Part shown: positions 7,062-16,394 of the stretch, one piece after another
Numbering within the stretch: the first letter of the stretch is position 1
How the letters are laid out: every line of letters starts with the position of its first letter
DNA from: an uncultured Porphyromonas sp.
GTDB taxonomy: Bacteria; Bacteroidota; Bacteroidia; Bacteroidales; Porphyromonadaceae
Direction of reading: 5' to 3'
Assembly (NCBI GenBank): GCA_902465775.1
Contig: CABQOJ010000005.1
Location: 1 to 20,722, forward strand
DNA: 20,722 nucleotides
Made by a program: the position numbers and the translations under genes
Notes under the pieces: model-generated
What the model was told of the DNA's origin: nothing
Database searches by the model: none
The model's input: the letters and a program-made list of their open reading frames with translations, nothing else

Positions 7062-7069
7062 TACCTTCG
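7062..7069 (+). promoter_or_regulatory. Candidate promoter of the fimbrial operon
   Basis: TACCTTCG matches TAnnTTTG with one mismatch, 76 bp before the ATG. No consensus -33 is seen, which fits an activator-dependent promoter with the direct repeats just upstream. The leader before the ATG is A-rich, as is common in Bacteroidota. Confidence 0.45.
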
Positions 7070-7145
7070 CGTAGACGATTCCTATGACGTAACTAATTTC
7101 GGTGAGACATCGAAGAAACTTTATATCAATCAAATAACAAACAGA

Positions 7146-8747
7146 ATGAACAGAACAGTAAGAATTCTGCTAGGCCTTCTCACGATTGGTCTAGTCGCTC
7201 TGACCTCCTGTAAAAAGGACAATCAAGAGCCCAAGAAGAACGAAGGCTCTACTTATGCCAACGTCTCCATCAGCGTCCAGTCCGACATGCGTGCGGGTGG
7301 CGATGATGAGAAGGAGCATAACTACGTGGGCCAGTGGAACGGTAGGGATGCTATCAAGAGCATCGCTGTCTACATCGTAGACAATGCAACCATCTCTTCA
7401 GGTGACTACAATGATCCGAGCAAGTTTAACATCACCAAGGCAGCAGCAGATGGTAGTACAAACATCTCCATCACGCCTAAGGAGGCTATCAAAACGACTC
7501 CAGGTGAGAAGTCTGTCTATGTACTCATCAATGCAGATCCCAAGATTAAGTCCTATCTTGATGCAGCTGAAACTCCCTTTGCCTTCAAGAAGGCTTACGC
7601 AGCTGCTGTCGAAGTCATCACTGCTCAGGAGGCTGCAAAGACAGAGCTTAATGGAACTGATCCTGAAGATGTCATCATGATGACCAACGCTAAGGAGTGC
7701 ACGCTCAAAGTCAAGGACGGCGTCACAAAGGATCAGGCTGAGGCTGCACAGAATCCTGAGAACCGTGCCTCTGTTGAGGTTAAGCGTGCCGTAGCTCGTG
7801 TCCTACTGACTACGACCGCTGAGGAGTATACGGTTAACTTCAAGGATGGTAAAAAGATGGGTACCATCAAGAACATCACCTACGCAGTAGCTCAGGGTGA
7901 GAAGTCTCTCTATCTCACGCAGATGACTGAGCTAGTCGATACTAAGAACATCATCAAGACTCCTGCATACGACTTCCTTCCAGCAAAGGACACTGAGCAT
8001 CCTGAGAAGCTCACACTTGCTAGCTATCAAGGTATGTATAAGTACTACGACTACAGCGATCTAAAATCTACTGTTACTACGCCTCGTAAGGCTGCCGTAG
8101 CTACAGACCTGAATACAGCTTTGAAGATCGGTGCTCAGTCACTGACGCAGAGTGCCTTCATGTTCGAGGCTTCTCACAAGTTTGGCGATGTTGATAACAC
8201 GGGCTTCCGTCGTGCTAATACGCCTTACGTACTCGTTCGTACAACATTCGTCCCAGCAAAGTTTGAGGATGGAGATGCCGCTACCTATACTGAGGGTACT
8301 ACCTTCTACAGAGGTGAGAACGGTCGCTTCTACCTAAATAAGGACAATGTCATAAACGAAGAAAAGGGTGGTGTCAAGGGTCAGAAGTTCTACACCTATG
8401 TGAATGGTAAGGCCCTTTACTACGCATTCGTCAATCCTGACGTAATCAAGCAGACGGTCAACGCACCAGCTTATCGTAACAACATCTACCACATCAGCGT
8501 TAAGGGCTTCCTGACGATCGGTACTAACTGGAATCCGTTCTTCCCAGAGGATCCTGATAAACCAGGTACAATCGGTGGTGGAACACCAGGAAAGTCTAAC
8601 AACCCAGATCCTAGACCAGAGGGTGAAGTCCTGCCACCTCCTATCACACCAGGTGAGACGAACACACCAAAGGAGACTTACATGGCTGTAGATGTTACGG
8701 TTATCCCCTGGAACGTACACACTTACGAGATCGATCTGACGATCTAG
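7146..8747 (+). CDS. mfa1: Mfa1-like major fimbrial subunit precursor (fimbrillin)
   Basis: This 533-aa lipoprotein precursor has a basic n-region, a hydrophobic core and lipobox LTSC with Cys22. After a short charged segment the sequence reads SDMR-AGG at residues 46-52. An Arg there fits the trypsin-like (gingipain-type) cleavage that matures type V fimbrial subunits in P. gingivalis. Whether this organism has such a protease is unknown. The remainder is beta-rich, with a Pro/Gly-rich stretch (about 475-515) and a C-terminus VTVIPWNVHTYEIDLTI like the conserved end strand of Mfa1/FimA-type subunits used for donor-strand polymerisation. An anchor-like gene follows, as in mfa1-mfa2. Assignment to Mfa1 rather than another type V fimbrillin rests on this end motif and on gene order. 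Confidence 0.8.
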   Translation: MNRTVRILLGLLTIGLVALTSCKKDNQEPKKNEGSTYANVSISVQSDMRAGGDDEKEHNYVGQWNGRDAIKSIAVYIVDNATISSGDYNDPSKFNITKAAADGSTNISITPKEAIKTTPGEKSVYVLINADPKIKSYLDAAETPFAFKKAYAAAVEVITAQEAAKTELNGTDPEDVIMMTNAKECTLKVKDGVTKDQAEAAQNPENRASVEVKRAVARVLLTTTAEEYTVNFKDGKKMGTIKNITYAVAQGEKSLYLTQMTELVDTKNIIKTPAYDFLPAKDTEHPEKLTLASYQGMYKYYDYSDLKSTVTTPRKAAVATDLNTALKIGAQSLTQSAFMFEASHKFGDVDNTGFRRANTPYVLVRTTFVPAKFEDGDAATYTEGTTFYRGENGRFYLNKDNVINEEKGGVKGQKFYTYVNGKALYYAFVNPDVIKQTVNAPAYRNNIYHISVKGFLTIGTNWNPFFPEDPDKPGTIGGGTPGKSNNPDPRPEGEVLPPPITPGETNTPKETYMAVDVTVIPWNVHTYEIDLTI

Positions 8748-8813
8748 TCGACTGACTACCAGACTAGAGTCTCTAGTGGCACTAGTGCTGCTAGAGGCGC
8801 TAGCAATTCACCG

Positions 8814-8857
8814 ATAGGGACGCACCGATGGACGTGCGTCTGGCAGTGCGTCCCTAT
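8814..8857. repeat. REP-type hairpin between mfa1-like and mfa2-like genes
   Basis: ATAGGGACGCAC (8814-8825) and GTGCGTCCCTAT (8846-8857) form a perfect 12-bp stem around a 20-nt loop. The arms are the AGGGACGCAC/GTGCGTCCCT words of the REP family. A pyrimidine tract (CTTTCCTTT then C9) follows, so it may also act as a partial terminator that keeps downstream genes below the major subunit. Confidence 0.7.
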
Positions 8858-8866
8858 CTTTCCTTT

Positions 8867-8875
8867 CCCCCCCCC
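8867..8875. repeat. C9 homopolymer tract in the mfa1-mfa2 intergenic region
   Basis: Nine consecutive C residues lie 74 bp upstream of the mfa2-like ATG, just after the REP hairpin. Tracts of this length can change by slipped-strand mispairing. Confidence 0.7.
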
Positions 8876-8949
8876 ATTATCGTTAACCTTACGATCCGAC
8901 CCTTTCCTCTAAACCGACACACCTGATCTCTCAAGCATAGTTGCAATTT

Positions 8950-9909
8950 ATGAAGCGACACACTATATATAGCATACTCCTGCTACCTCTCCTCGTCTTA
9001 TCACTCGTTAGCTGTGATAAGTACATATATGATCGAGGCGAGTGCCCTACGATACTGGTCTTCACACCTTATATGAAGACCCCCTGTATGTCTGACAGCG
9101 CTTACATAGGCAAGGCTGCAGAGCTACACTTAGTCGTTAGTGACCCTACATCTGGAGAGATCATCGCCTATAAGCATCTAGAGTCAGTCGATCTGACTGC
9201 CACCTCCGCGATAGAGGTGCCCGTACCGAACAAGCACGGTGATACTTATCGCTACTCCCTTTGGGTCGGAGCCACTACACAGCACTATATGGTGAGTGAC
9301 CTGGCTTCTCCCACTCGTCCCAAGCTTGCTGATTCTCGCTTGGCACTCCGGCTCAACGAGCAAGACCGACACATGGGACTACTTCCCGAGCCACTCTACT
9401 TTACCACGGGTACCGTAGACTGTCCCGTACCACCAGAGGGATCGAGCATTAGAGTGCCCGTCGCGCCAAACCTCACGCGCTACAGCAACGACTTTGACAT
9501 AAAGCTTACCGAGTTGCCAAGCAATGTGATCTATCCGCTTCATATGGAGATTGAGGATAACAACGCTGCTTACGACTTCATGGGTCAGCTGACCAATCCT
9601 ACCAAGCATGTCATCTATCAGGCGCCACTACCCAACGAGGGTACGACGCGTAGCGCACGTCTCAGCACACTGCGACTAGATGATCCGAAGACAGCTCCCC
9701 AGCTTAGCCTCGTGCGCTCCGATACGGGTGCTAAGATCTTTACACACGATCTCAAGAAGCTGCTCGCCAAGAAGCCTGACTACCGCCCCGAGTGCCAGTT
9801 TGAGTACGACATTGAGTTGCGTCTCAAGACGCTTCCCGACAACACGCACTACGCCGTTGAGATCCTCGTCGATGGCTGGTCGGTACACTCCTATGAGATC
9901 ATCCTCTAA
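8950..9909 (+). CDS. mfa2: Mfa2/FimB-family fimbrial anchor lipoprotein
   Basis: The 319-aa protein has a lipobox LVSC with Cys22, followed by DKYIYDRGECP. This closely resembles the CDxxIxxDxxxCP start of the Mfa2/FimB family (Pfam PF08842). These outer-membrane lipoproteins anchor the fimbrial shaft and limit its length. The body is beta-rich and ends with VDGWSVHSYEIIL, similar to the end strand of the preceding subunit. ATG 8950 was chosen over the TTG three codons upstream because it gives a standard signal peptide. The gene lies 202 bp after the major subunit and 39 bp before the next gene, so it is part of the fimbrial operon. Confidence 0.83.
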   Translation: MKRHTIYSILLLPLLVLSLVSCDKYIYDRGECPTILVFTPYMKTPCMSDSAYIGKAAELHLVVSDPTSGEIIAYKHLESVDLTATSAIEVPVPNKHGDTYRYSLWVGATTQHYMVSDLASPTRPKLADSRLALRLNEQDRHMGLLPEPLYFTTGTVDCPVPPEGSSIRVPVAPNLTRYSNDFDIKLTELPSNVIYPLHMEIEDNNAAYDFMGQLTNPTKHVIYQAPLPNEGTTRSARLSTLRLDDPKTAPQLSLVRSDTGAKIFTHDLKKLLAKKPDYRPECQFEYDIELRLKTLPDNTHYAVEILVDGWSVHSYEIIL

Positions 9910-9948
9910 GCCCATTCTTATAGACCACACTAACGTTGTCACATCACT

Positions 9949-11373
9949 ATGAATAGACTACGACATACCAATATATATACGTTCCTCCTCATCTTGGGGG
10001 CGCTCCTCACCAGCACCAGTTGCGTGCGGGACTACAACAGTCTTGAGTGCGAGGATGACGGCAACAAGTACCTCACGCTGACGCTCTCCCTAGCTCCCAG
10101 TGGCAACGATGGACTACGTACGCAGGGCCCCGACTACAGCATCAACTCCGACAAGGATAATCGTGAGGACTATGTGAACGATCTGCGCATCTTCCTAATC
10201 CAAAACGGAGTAATCAAGAAGAACGTCTTCTTTACCAACCTAATCCCTGATCGTCGTTATGGAGACAAGAGCGAGGGAGCAGAAGATGAAGGTATCAGCT
10301 ATAAGTACCAAGGTGGCAAGGCACAGGTCACCTTCCGCCTCACAGAGAGGGAACTAGGCGAGTATGATCTCGTCGTCGTAGCCAACGAAGGTGCCTATAC
10401 AAATCCTAAGTCGATAGAGGGTAAGATTACTGAGCTACCTATTGACCGAGAGAAAGAGCGAGAGGAGGAAGCTGATGCAGCACTCAAGAAGGCGCTAAGA
10501 GAGGCGCAGACGCTAAAAGACCTCAAGAAGATACGTATCCCCGTCACGAGACGTTACTCTGATACGCATCAAGGAATTGCTTATGAGGGCAAATGGCTAG
10601 ATACAGAGTATCCATACGTAGAGGTCCTATCGCCAATGACCGCCGAGTATAAGAAAGTAGATTTCTCAGAGGGCGGAACGAAGGAAAACCCTCGGAAGAT
10701 TGTTTTGCCCACACAAACAGGTGGTGTTGAGCTCCTACGTACCTTCGCTAAGGTTGATATAACCATCAAGGATTGTGTCTTGCTATACTGGGAGAACGGC
10801 AAGGAGCAGCTCAGATGGCGTGGCCCTTGGGGTGTTGGTAGAGAGATGCGCTTCAAGCTTAGGAATGTACCTGAAGAAGTCAACCTCTTCCCTGTACCGG
10901 AGTACTCCAAAGCTCAGGACTTTATAATAGACGATATTGGTCGAGTTAAGTATCCTGGACCAGATTATCCTCAAAAGCGCTTTGTCATTGGCTATGAGGA
11001 GAAACTCAAAGAGATCAAAAAGAATGGTCTCCCCATCGGTGGTGGTTATCTACTAGATTATAGACACTACTTCTATATTCCAGAGAAGCTTGTGTCCGGT
11101 GATGCTGAGGGCGAGAAGACGGCTCTTCAGATGGTCTACGTTTGGTCTCATATTAAGGGTTATGATCCTTGGCAAGAGATCTCAGAGCCTGTACTAACAA
11201 CAATGGAGACCAAAGTGGAAACCTTCAACTTTGATAAGAAGAATGCTGGTGCTAGTAAGTATCTCGAGCCTATGCCAGCAGGGTTTGTCCCCTCTGACAA
11301 GAGCGTCTTTAGAAACAGTCTCTACAGGATCAAGATCACCCCGTATCGATATGAGTTTCCTCAGCCTAAATAA
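9949..11373 (+). CDS. Accessory fimbrial lipoprotein (Mfa3/FimC-type, provisional)
   Basis: The 474-aa precursor has a signal peptide and lipobox STSC with Cys25 (SCVRDYNSLECED). A fimbrillin-like N-terminal domain follows, with LTLTLSLAP, then YVNDLRIFLIQNG and YDLVVVANEGAY, which are typical strands of FimA/Mfa-type subunits (about residues 41-150). A charged, probably helical insertion (about 165-195) and a second domain follow. The protein ends FRNSLYRIKITPYRYEFPQPK, where NSLYRIKI resembles the last-strand region of such subunits. In P. gingivalis the equivalent place in the mfa cluster is held by accessory or tip subunits Mfa3-Mfa5. Position and lipobox support an accessory or tip role. 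I cannot say which subunit it matches. Confidence 0.68.
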   Translation: MNRLRHTNIYTFLLILGALLTSTSCVRDYNSLECEDDGNKYLTLTLSLAPSGNDGLRTQGPDYSINSDKDNREDYVNDLRIFLIQNGVIKKNVFFTNLIPDRRYGDKSEGAEDEGISYKYQGGKAQVTFRLTERELGEYDLVVVANEGAYTNPKSIEGKITELPIDREKEREEEADAALKKALREAQTLKDLKKIRIPVTRRYSDTHQGIAYEGKWLDTEYPYVEVLSPMTAEYKKVDFSEGGTKENPRKIVLPTQTGGVELLRTFAKVDITIKDCVLLYWENGKEQLRWRGPWGVGREMRFKLRNVPEEVNLFPVPEYSKAQDFIIDDIGRVKYPGPDYPQKRFVIGYEEKLKEIKKNGLPIGGGYLLDYRHYFYIPEKLVSGDAEGEKTALQMVYVWSHIKGYDPWQEISEPVLTTMETKVETFNFDKKNAGASKYLEPMPAGFVPSDKSVFRNSLYRIKITPYRYEFPQPK

Positions 11374-11461
11374 GGCAACGAGAGTTCTACTGCAAGCATC
11401 TTAAGATCTACGCAGACACACACATTATCAAGTAAATCTCCCCTATAAACAGATATAGGCT

Positions 11462-14400
11462 ATGAAGCAATACAACAGCACGACACTAGTGCGCACTATA
11501 TGGAGTCTCCTCCTCGCTCTCTCAGCGCTCTGCCTGATACCCACCACGGCAGAGGCGCAGACAACGCCACAAAAATGTAATGCGTTTGAGATCGTTTATC
11601 CGACAGGTGGATGGGGGACTCTGAGAGGTCGTGATGCTCTCAGAGGGGCACCACAACCTACTGGAACGCTAAACATTAGCTTTCAGCCATTAAAACAAGG
11701 GACACCGCCCTACAAATTTGAGATACTCGAGTACCCAGCCGACTATACAGGATCGAAGGTACTCACAAGCGACTCTATCTCTAGCACCATCTACGGCCTT
11801 CCTGCTGGAAACTATGTCTTGAATGTCTCTGATGCTACTGGTTGTACACAGACGACCAAGGGTCTTGTCAAGGAGACGACTGCACTGCAGTTTTTCCCAG
11901 AGCCGTTTACCCAGAAGTTCACCTCTCCGGATCATCTTCGTTGGGTCGGTACAGTCCTTAATGTAGGAGGACGGAACAACTACAAGGACAACATAGATAC
12001 TTTGAATCACTACTTTGAGTATGCTATCTGTACTCAAGGTGAGTATGAAAACTATAGGTATAGAGGAGGCTCACTCAACTGGATGCCGAAGCTGACAGAT
12101 ACTGGTGTAGAGCCCGCCTTCACGGGCGAATTTGGCGTGTGGCGCGTTAAGGTACCAGTGAGAGACTCTTTTGGAGACACGACAATTGTTGAGAAGCCTT
12201 GTCTCTTCATAAAGGTGCCTGCCGGTGGGCCCTCTCCTAGTGAAATGTATGCTAGGTGTGCTTATGCTCGTGGAGCCATAGACGAAATGCTCTCAATAGC
12301 TATACGTGTCAAGGGTTCGACAGATCCTAAGTATAGTGAATTTGCAAACCATTTCTATGGAGGTTTTGAAGGAGCACAGACTTTCGACCCTAACAACTGG
12401 CTGGAGGTCATAGGCGGAGCTCCCTCTCCTTGTGATGTCTATAAGCCCACTATTAGGATCAAGGAAGAGTGGGCCAAGAAGCTGACATTCCCTGTGACGC
12501 TTAGTGTTAGGAATAGGGACAACCAAGCGTGGACTAGCCCAGAGATGCTCTATATGACCTTTACCAAGGATAACTATATGATTCCTCAGGAGTTTCAGGG
12601 AGGACATATGTCGCCAGGGTTCTGGAATCGAATTTATATGAGGGATAGCTCAGTCCCGTTCAAAGACTCTTCTCTAGGACTCAAGCCTAATGACACGAGT
12701 GGAGAGCCTGTTATACCTGGATACAACCCTGAGGTCTACTATAGAGATACAGACACGACCCGCATGTGGAATGAGTTCTCAGGTTGGCATCCAGACTTGA
12801 AAGCTGGTAAGGTCGGATGGGACTACTGTGAGGGTACGGTAGATAAGGTTTTAGCTATAGCCGTACAAGAGCGTCGCTGGGGACGAGCTTACAAGAGTAA
12901 CCTTGCCGGTGCTACGTTTATACTGGTCAAAGCTCCTGAGGGCTATGAGGAGTACCGACAGCAGTACAAGTATTTCCCGAAGCTCAATGAACCTCTTGTC
13001 CTACCAGAGAAGCATCAGAGCGACTGGTTTTTCCCCTTCGCCAGTAATGATGCTCCAGCGGAAAACCCCTATATGAATCCATGCTATGATGTCAAGGTTC
13101 CAGAAGGAGACTACTATTGGAGGATTAAGTTCATAGACCTCTGTGGAGAGGAGAAGACGCTCCCCACTCCAACAACAGAGGTGCAAGGTCCACTCTGGAC
13201 TTCCATTCATTACAATGCTATAAAGTATGAGCTAGAGAATAAGGGCGAGGACTTAAAACCACAGTACGAAAGGGTCGGCTGTGACAGTTTACGTGTCTAT
13301 CCTTTCCGTGGGGCGAAGTCTCGTAACATTCTCTTGCGCAATGGAGAGCCTGCTCGAGTATATGCGAGGGCTGTCCAGACTACCACTAACGAATATGGTT
13401 ATGAGAGGTTCGTTGCCTCAGGGACTACCTCCTTTGACCCTGCGGATCTTAATCAGAAGCCCGAAGATCAATACATCGAGCTCCCTTGGCGCAACTCTAC
13501 TATAGATACTATAGAGATACAATATAACTATGAGCCTATAGATCAGTTCACCAAGATTATTCCCTGTTTTGACCTAGGGATGAAGTTCACCATAGAGACA
13601 ACAGGTCCTACTTATGATCGGGATCAGCTCTATACCTATATCTGTCCGAGTGGTCAGACTGCCTATGTGTCGGTACTGCCCATTCGTACGGCTGGTAAGA
13701 CGCTCGTAGAGCTACGTGACGCAAAGGATGCTAATAAGCCTTCTTACGCTAGCCAGACGCTCGCCGGGAAGGATCAGGGTAAGCCTGTCGTCTTTAACCT
13801 CACTGGGGAGCAAGTCCAGCCTGAGTATATGCTTTATATTAAAACAGGCTCTGACGACTCAGACTGTCTCCTAGACAATGGTGGGGAGATCATCAAGATG
13901 AACGATCTGCGAGGCTCCTCTTTCATTATTGGTGCTAATGATACCAAGTATTGTGTGGGGGATACTATTAAGCTAGAGTGCCCGCCCATCACGCCTGAGT
14001 CGAAGTATACTTGGATACAGCCAGATGGAACGAAGCATCAGGGCCGCAAGGTCACCATCGGTGCCGCAACCTTGCCGCTCTCTGGAGAGTGGAAGCTCGA
14101 GGTCACAGCGGTGTCGTGCGATGGCACACCAGCACCGCAGACGGTACCCTTCATCCTATCTGTCGCTCCACCCGAGCTATGGTGGCGTAAGGATGCTAGC
14201 TCTGCTGACTGGAACTCACTTGATAACTGGGCAGACAAGGATGGTAAGCCTATCAAGGCGATCCCTGCTAAGTGTACCGATGTACACCTTCCAGCGGTGG
14301 TCGACAACTTCTATCCAAACCTAGACCCAAACAAGCCAAATAGGAAGCCGATAGGGACGGAATGGGAGCCACTCGGAGAGCCTGTGTGCAACGACATCTA

Positions 14401-16150
14401 CTTCCACTTTGGCTCTGCGCTAGGTCAGCCTCAGCGACTGACTGAGTACTCGCGCGCCTTTATCGACTACAACTTTGGTGTCGTACAGCCTGACGGGTCT
14501 ATCCAAGCGCACCAGGATTCTAAGCATCCAGGTGCTTACGATCTTCTCCTAGAGCGAGACCGCTGGTATATGATTGCTACGCCACTCAAGAATGTCTACG
14601 CCGGAGACTTCTCTCTAGGTGCCTATCCACTTACCTATCAGCGCTACCTCAAGGTCAAGCAGGATGGTGGGGAGTTGACGGAGGCTTCCTTTGACAAACC
14701 AATCACTAAGCAGGGACGCTCCATGGTAGCTTACAATCACGCTTTAGCATACAAGGTGGAGGGTTACCACCCTGAGACGTTAGGAGCTAAGGATCACACG
14801 AATCTCAATGGGCTACAGGGTATCATCCGCTTGCCCTATTATGAGAACAAGGAGCGTGCGCCTTTCTATCCACTGCACCACTACAGCAAAACGATAGATC
14901 GATATAGGTTTGATGAGTCGACGCAAAAATGGGTGCTGGTTGGATCTGTAGTAGATCCACACTCTTACTTTGCTTACTTTGACATGAAGGATTTGCGACC
15001 TCTCACTAGGGTGGATTCGGTCAAGAGAGACCCCGCACTGGACTACCGCTTCCTCTTTGAGGATGACAAGACAGGGAAGATCGGGAAAACAAAGTCCTAT
15101 GACAAGCAAAGTGGACAATGGATTGATGTCGAGGGCTATACTATGAAGATTACCTCCAGCTCTAAGTCTCCTAACGGTTCTTATGTTATGATAGGTAATC
15201 CATTTATGTCGCCCATCCGATCCGTAAACTTACTCGGAGCTAATAGGGGAAATTTAGAGAAGCTAACTCTTTATATCTTTACGGAAGGAGCGTGGCGTTA
15301 CGTAGGAGGTGGTGTTGGCTTTGGTAGTCAACTCAAAACCTTGAGAGTCATTGCGCCACTTCAATCTTTTGTCGTCAAGCTAAAGAAAGGGAAAGAGGAT
15401 ACCTCTGAGTTCTACTTTCCTACGAAAGCGCTTGAAAATCCTAATGGTATGTATAGAAAGGAGACTGAGCTACGCAGCACGGACGAGGAGTCGGATGAGA
15501 TCACCGAGCGGTATGTCGCTGTGAAGGTGACTGATGCCGAGGGAGGCTATACCTCTGCGGTACTGCTGCCCGAAGATACGGAAGAATCGACGCCAGCACT
15601 GATGGCGCCGGAGGGTATGCAGACAGCTCCGCTTGTCTACTTCATCAGCCCGACCGATAGCAGTTGCAACTTCGTACAGACCAATGTGCCTAGTGCCGTG
15701 GTCGAGCTAGGCATCTTCGCACCTACCGATGGTATGCTCACGCTAGACTTCACGACGTTGGCGGAGAAGCCCTTTGACAAGCTGGCACTCTACGACCGTC
15801 TGCGAGGCACCGAGCAGGATCTGCTGGTCAACTCGACTTACAGCTACGGCTATAGCGAGCGTGACGGACGCCGCTTCGAGCTACGTATGTCGTACGGCAA
15901 CATCCGCTACGAGCCGCAGCAGGATCACCAGCCTGATCTAGCCATCGAGCGCACCGCTACGGGCTATCGCATATCCTACGATCAGGGTATCGCAGGCTAC
16001 CAGCTATACAGTGTCCACGGCTATCTACTAGAGCGTGCTACGACCGATGGTCAGACACAGGTAGATATCGAGATGCCCGAGACAGAGGTCGTACTGCTCG
16101 ACGTACAGTCCGCCGACGGTCTCCGCTGGATCAAGAAGCTTCAGCGCTAA
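11462..16150 (+). CDS. Giant secreted adhesin-like protein with SprB-type repeat and T9SS sorting domain
   Basis: This 1562-aa protein starts with a signal peptide (residues 1-32, ending AEAQ). Residues about 60-135 resemble a SprB-type repeat, ending LPAGNYVLNVSDATGC. A long Cys-containing region follows that I do not recognise. An Ig-like module lies near 820-905 (GDTIKLEC, then SGEWKLEVT). Next comes WWRKDASSADWNSLDNWAD, as in many secreted Bacteroidota proteins, and two WYMIATP/YVMIGNPF-type modules. The last 70 residues (YRISYDQGIAGYQLYSVHGYL, then VVLLDVQSADG) fit a T9SS sorting domain. It lies 88 bp after the accessory subunit, the place where P. gingivalis has Mfa5, a T9SS-exported tip protein, but I see no von Willebrand A motif here. 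A surface adhesin or fimbrial tip role is inference. Confidence 0.72.
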   Translation: MKQYNSTTLVRTIWSLLLALSALCLIPTTAEAQTTPQKCNAFEIVYPTGGWGTLRGRDALRGAPQPTGTLNISFQPLKQGTPPYKFEILEYPADYTGSKVLTSDSISSTIYGLPAGNYVLNVSDATGCTQTTKGLVKETTALQFFPEPFTQKFTSPDHLRWVGTVLNVGGRNNYKDNIDTLNHYFEYAICTQGEYENYRYRGGSLNWMPKLTDTGVEPAFTGEFGVWRVKVPVRDSFGDTTIVEKPCLFIKVPAGGPSPSEMYARCAYARGAIDEMLSIAIRVKGSTDPKYSEFANHFYGGFEGAQTFDPNNWLEVIGGAPSPCDVYKPTIRIKEEWAKKLTFPVTLSVRNRDNQAWTSPEMLYMTFTKDNYMIPQEFQGGHMSPGFWNRIYMRDSSVPFKDSSLGLKPNDTSGEPVIPGYNPEVYYRDTDTTRMWNEFSGWHPDLKAGKVGWDYCEGTVDKVLAIAVQERRWGRAYKSNLAGATFILVKAPEGYEEYRQQYKYFPKLNEPLVLPEKHQSDWFFPFASNDAPAENPYMNPCYDVKVPEGDYYWRIKFIDLCGEEKTLPTPTTEVQGPLWTSIHYNAIKYELENKGEDLKPQYERVGCDSLRVYPFRGAKSRNILLRNGEPARVYARAVQTTTNEYGYERFVASGTTSFDPADLNQKPEDQYIELPWRNSTIDTIEIQYNYEPIDQFTKIIPCFDLGMKFTIETTGPTYDRDQLYTYICPSGQTAYVSVLPIRTAGKTLVELRDAKDANKPSYASQTLAGKDQGKPVVFNLTGEQVQPEYMLYIKTGSDDSDCLLDNGGEIIKMNDLRGSSFIIGANDTKYCVGDTIKLECPPITPESKYTWIQPDGTKHQGRKVTIGAATLPLSGEWKLEVTAVSCDGTPAPQTVPFILSVAPPELWWRKDASSADWNSLDNWADKDGKPIKAIPAKCTDVHLPAVVDNFYPNLDPNKPNRKPIGTEWEPLGEPVCNDIYFHFGSALGQPQRLTEYSRAFIDYNFGVVQPDGSIQAHQDSKHPGAYDLLLERDRWYMIATPLKNVYAGDFSLGAYPLTYQRYLKVKQDGGELTEASFDKPITKQGRSMVAYNHALAYKVEGYHPETLGAKDHTNLNGLQGIIRLPYYENKERAPFYPLHHYSKTIDRYRFDESTQKWVLVGSVVDPHSYFAYFDMKDLRPLTRVDSVKRDPALDYRFLFEDDKTGKIGKTKSYDKQSGQWIDVEGYTMKITSSSKSPNGSYVMIGNPFMSPIRSVNLLGANRGNLEKLTLYIFTEGAWRYVGGGVGFGSQLKTLRVIAPLQSFVVKLKKGKEDTSEFYFPTKALENPNGMYRKETELRSTDEESDEITERYVAVKVTDAEGGYTSAVLLPEDTEESTPALMAPEGMQTAPLVYFISPTDSSCNFVQTNVPSAVVELGIFAPTDGMLTLDFTTLAEKPFDKLALYDRLRGTEQDLLVNSTYSYGYSERDGRRFELRMSYGNIRYEPQQDHQPDLAIERTATGYRISYDQGIAGYQLYSVHGYLLERATTDGQTQVDIEMPETEVVLLDVQSADGLRWIKKLQR

Positions 16151-16181
16151 GAACGCGCTCGTCGCATATAAATAATAGAGT

Positions 16182-16218
16182 AATCGGGGTAGTCCTCCTA
16201 GTGAGAGCTACCCCGATT
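16182..16218 (+). terminator. Possible terminator of the fimbrial operon
   Basis: An 11-bp stem (16182-16192 with 16208-16218) includes CGGGGTAG/CTACCCCG and closes a 15-nt loop. It starts 32 bp after the adhesin stop. No U tract follows, so termination here is not certain. Confidence 0.5.
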
Positions 16219-16279
16219 GCTGTATCACAGCCACTAGGTGTGACTAGGGTGGGGGGCAATGCCTCGCTAAAATAGGTAG

Positions 16280-16384
16280 ACGGTGCAAAGGTAATACGAC
16301 CGCACATTGAGACGGAGCTCAGGTGCATTCAGCGTCACGCTGTGATCTGCAATCGTCTCAACAGACGCTAAGAGGGAGCGACGC
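16280..16384. repeat. Boundary module B, with leftward -7-like box
   Basis: This begins GACGGTGCAAAGGTAATAC and carries TCTCAACAG at 16356-16364 and GAGCGAC, with the same spacing as module A at 59-163. The minus strand at 16286-16293 reads TACCTTTG, a -7 consensus match, but no leftward gene is seen: the frame downstream has no protein character. It stands at the left edge of the REP/RAYT segment. Within the 16151-16726 gap I see the terminator-like hairpin, this module, the REP array and the RAYT promoter, and no gene. Confidence 0.5.
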
Positions 16385-16394
16385 ATTACGAGAA

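Noticed and set aside
16131..16328. 65-codon minus-strand open frame downstream of the leftward -7-like box
   Set aside because: It overlaps the adhesin end and the terminator-like hairpin and has no recognisable protein character.
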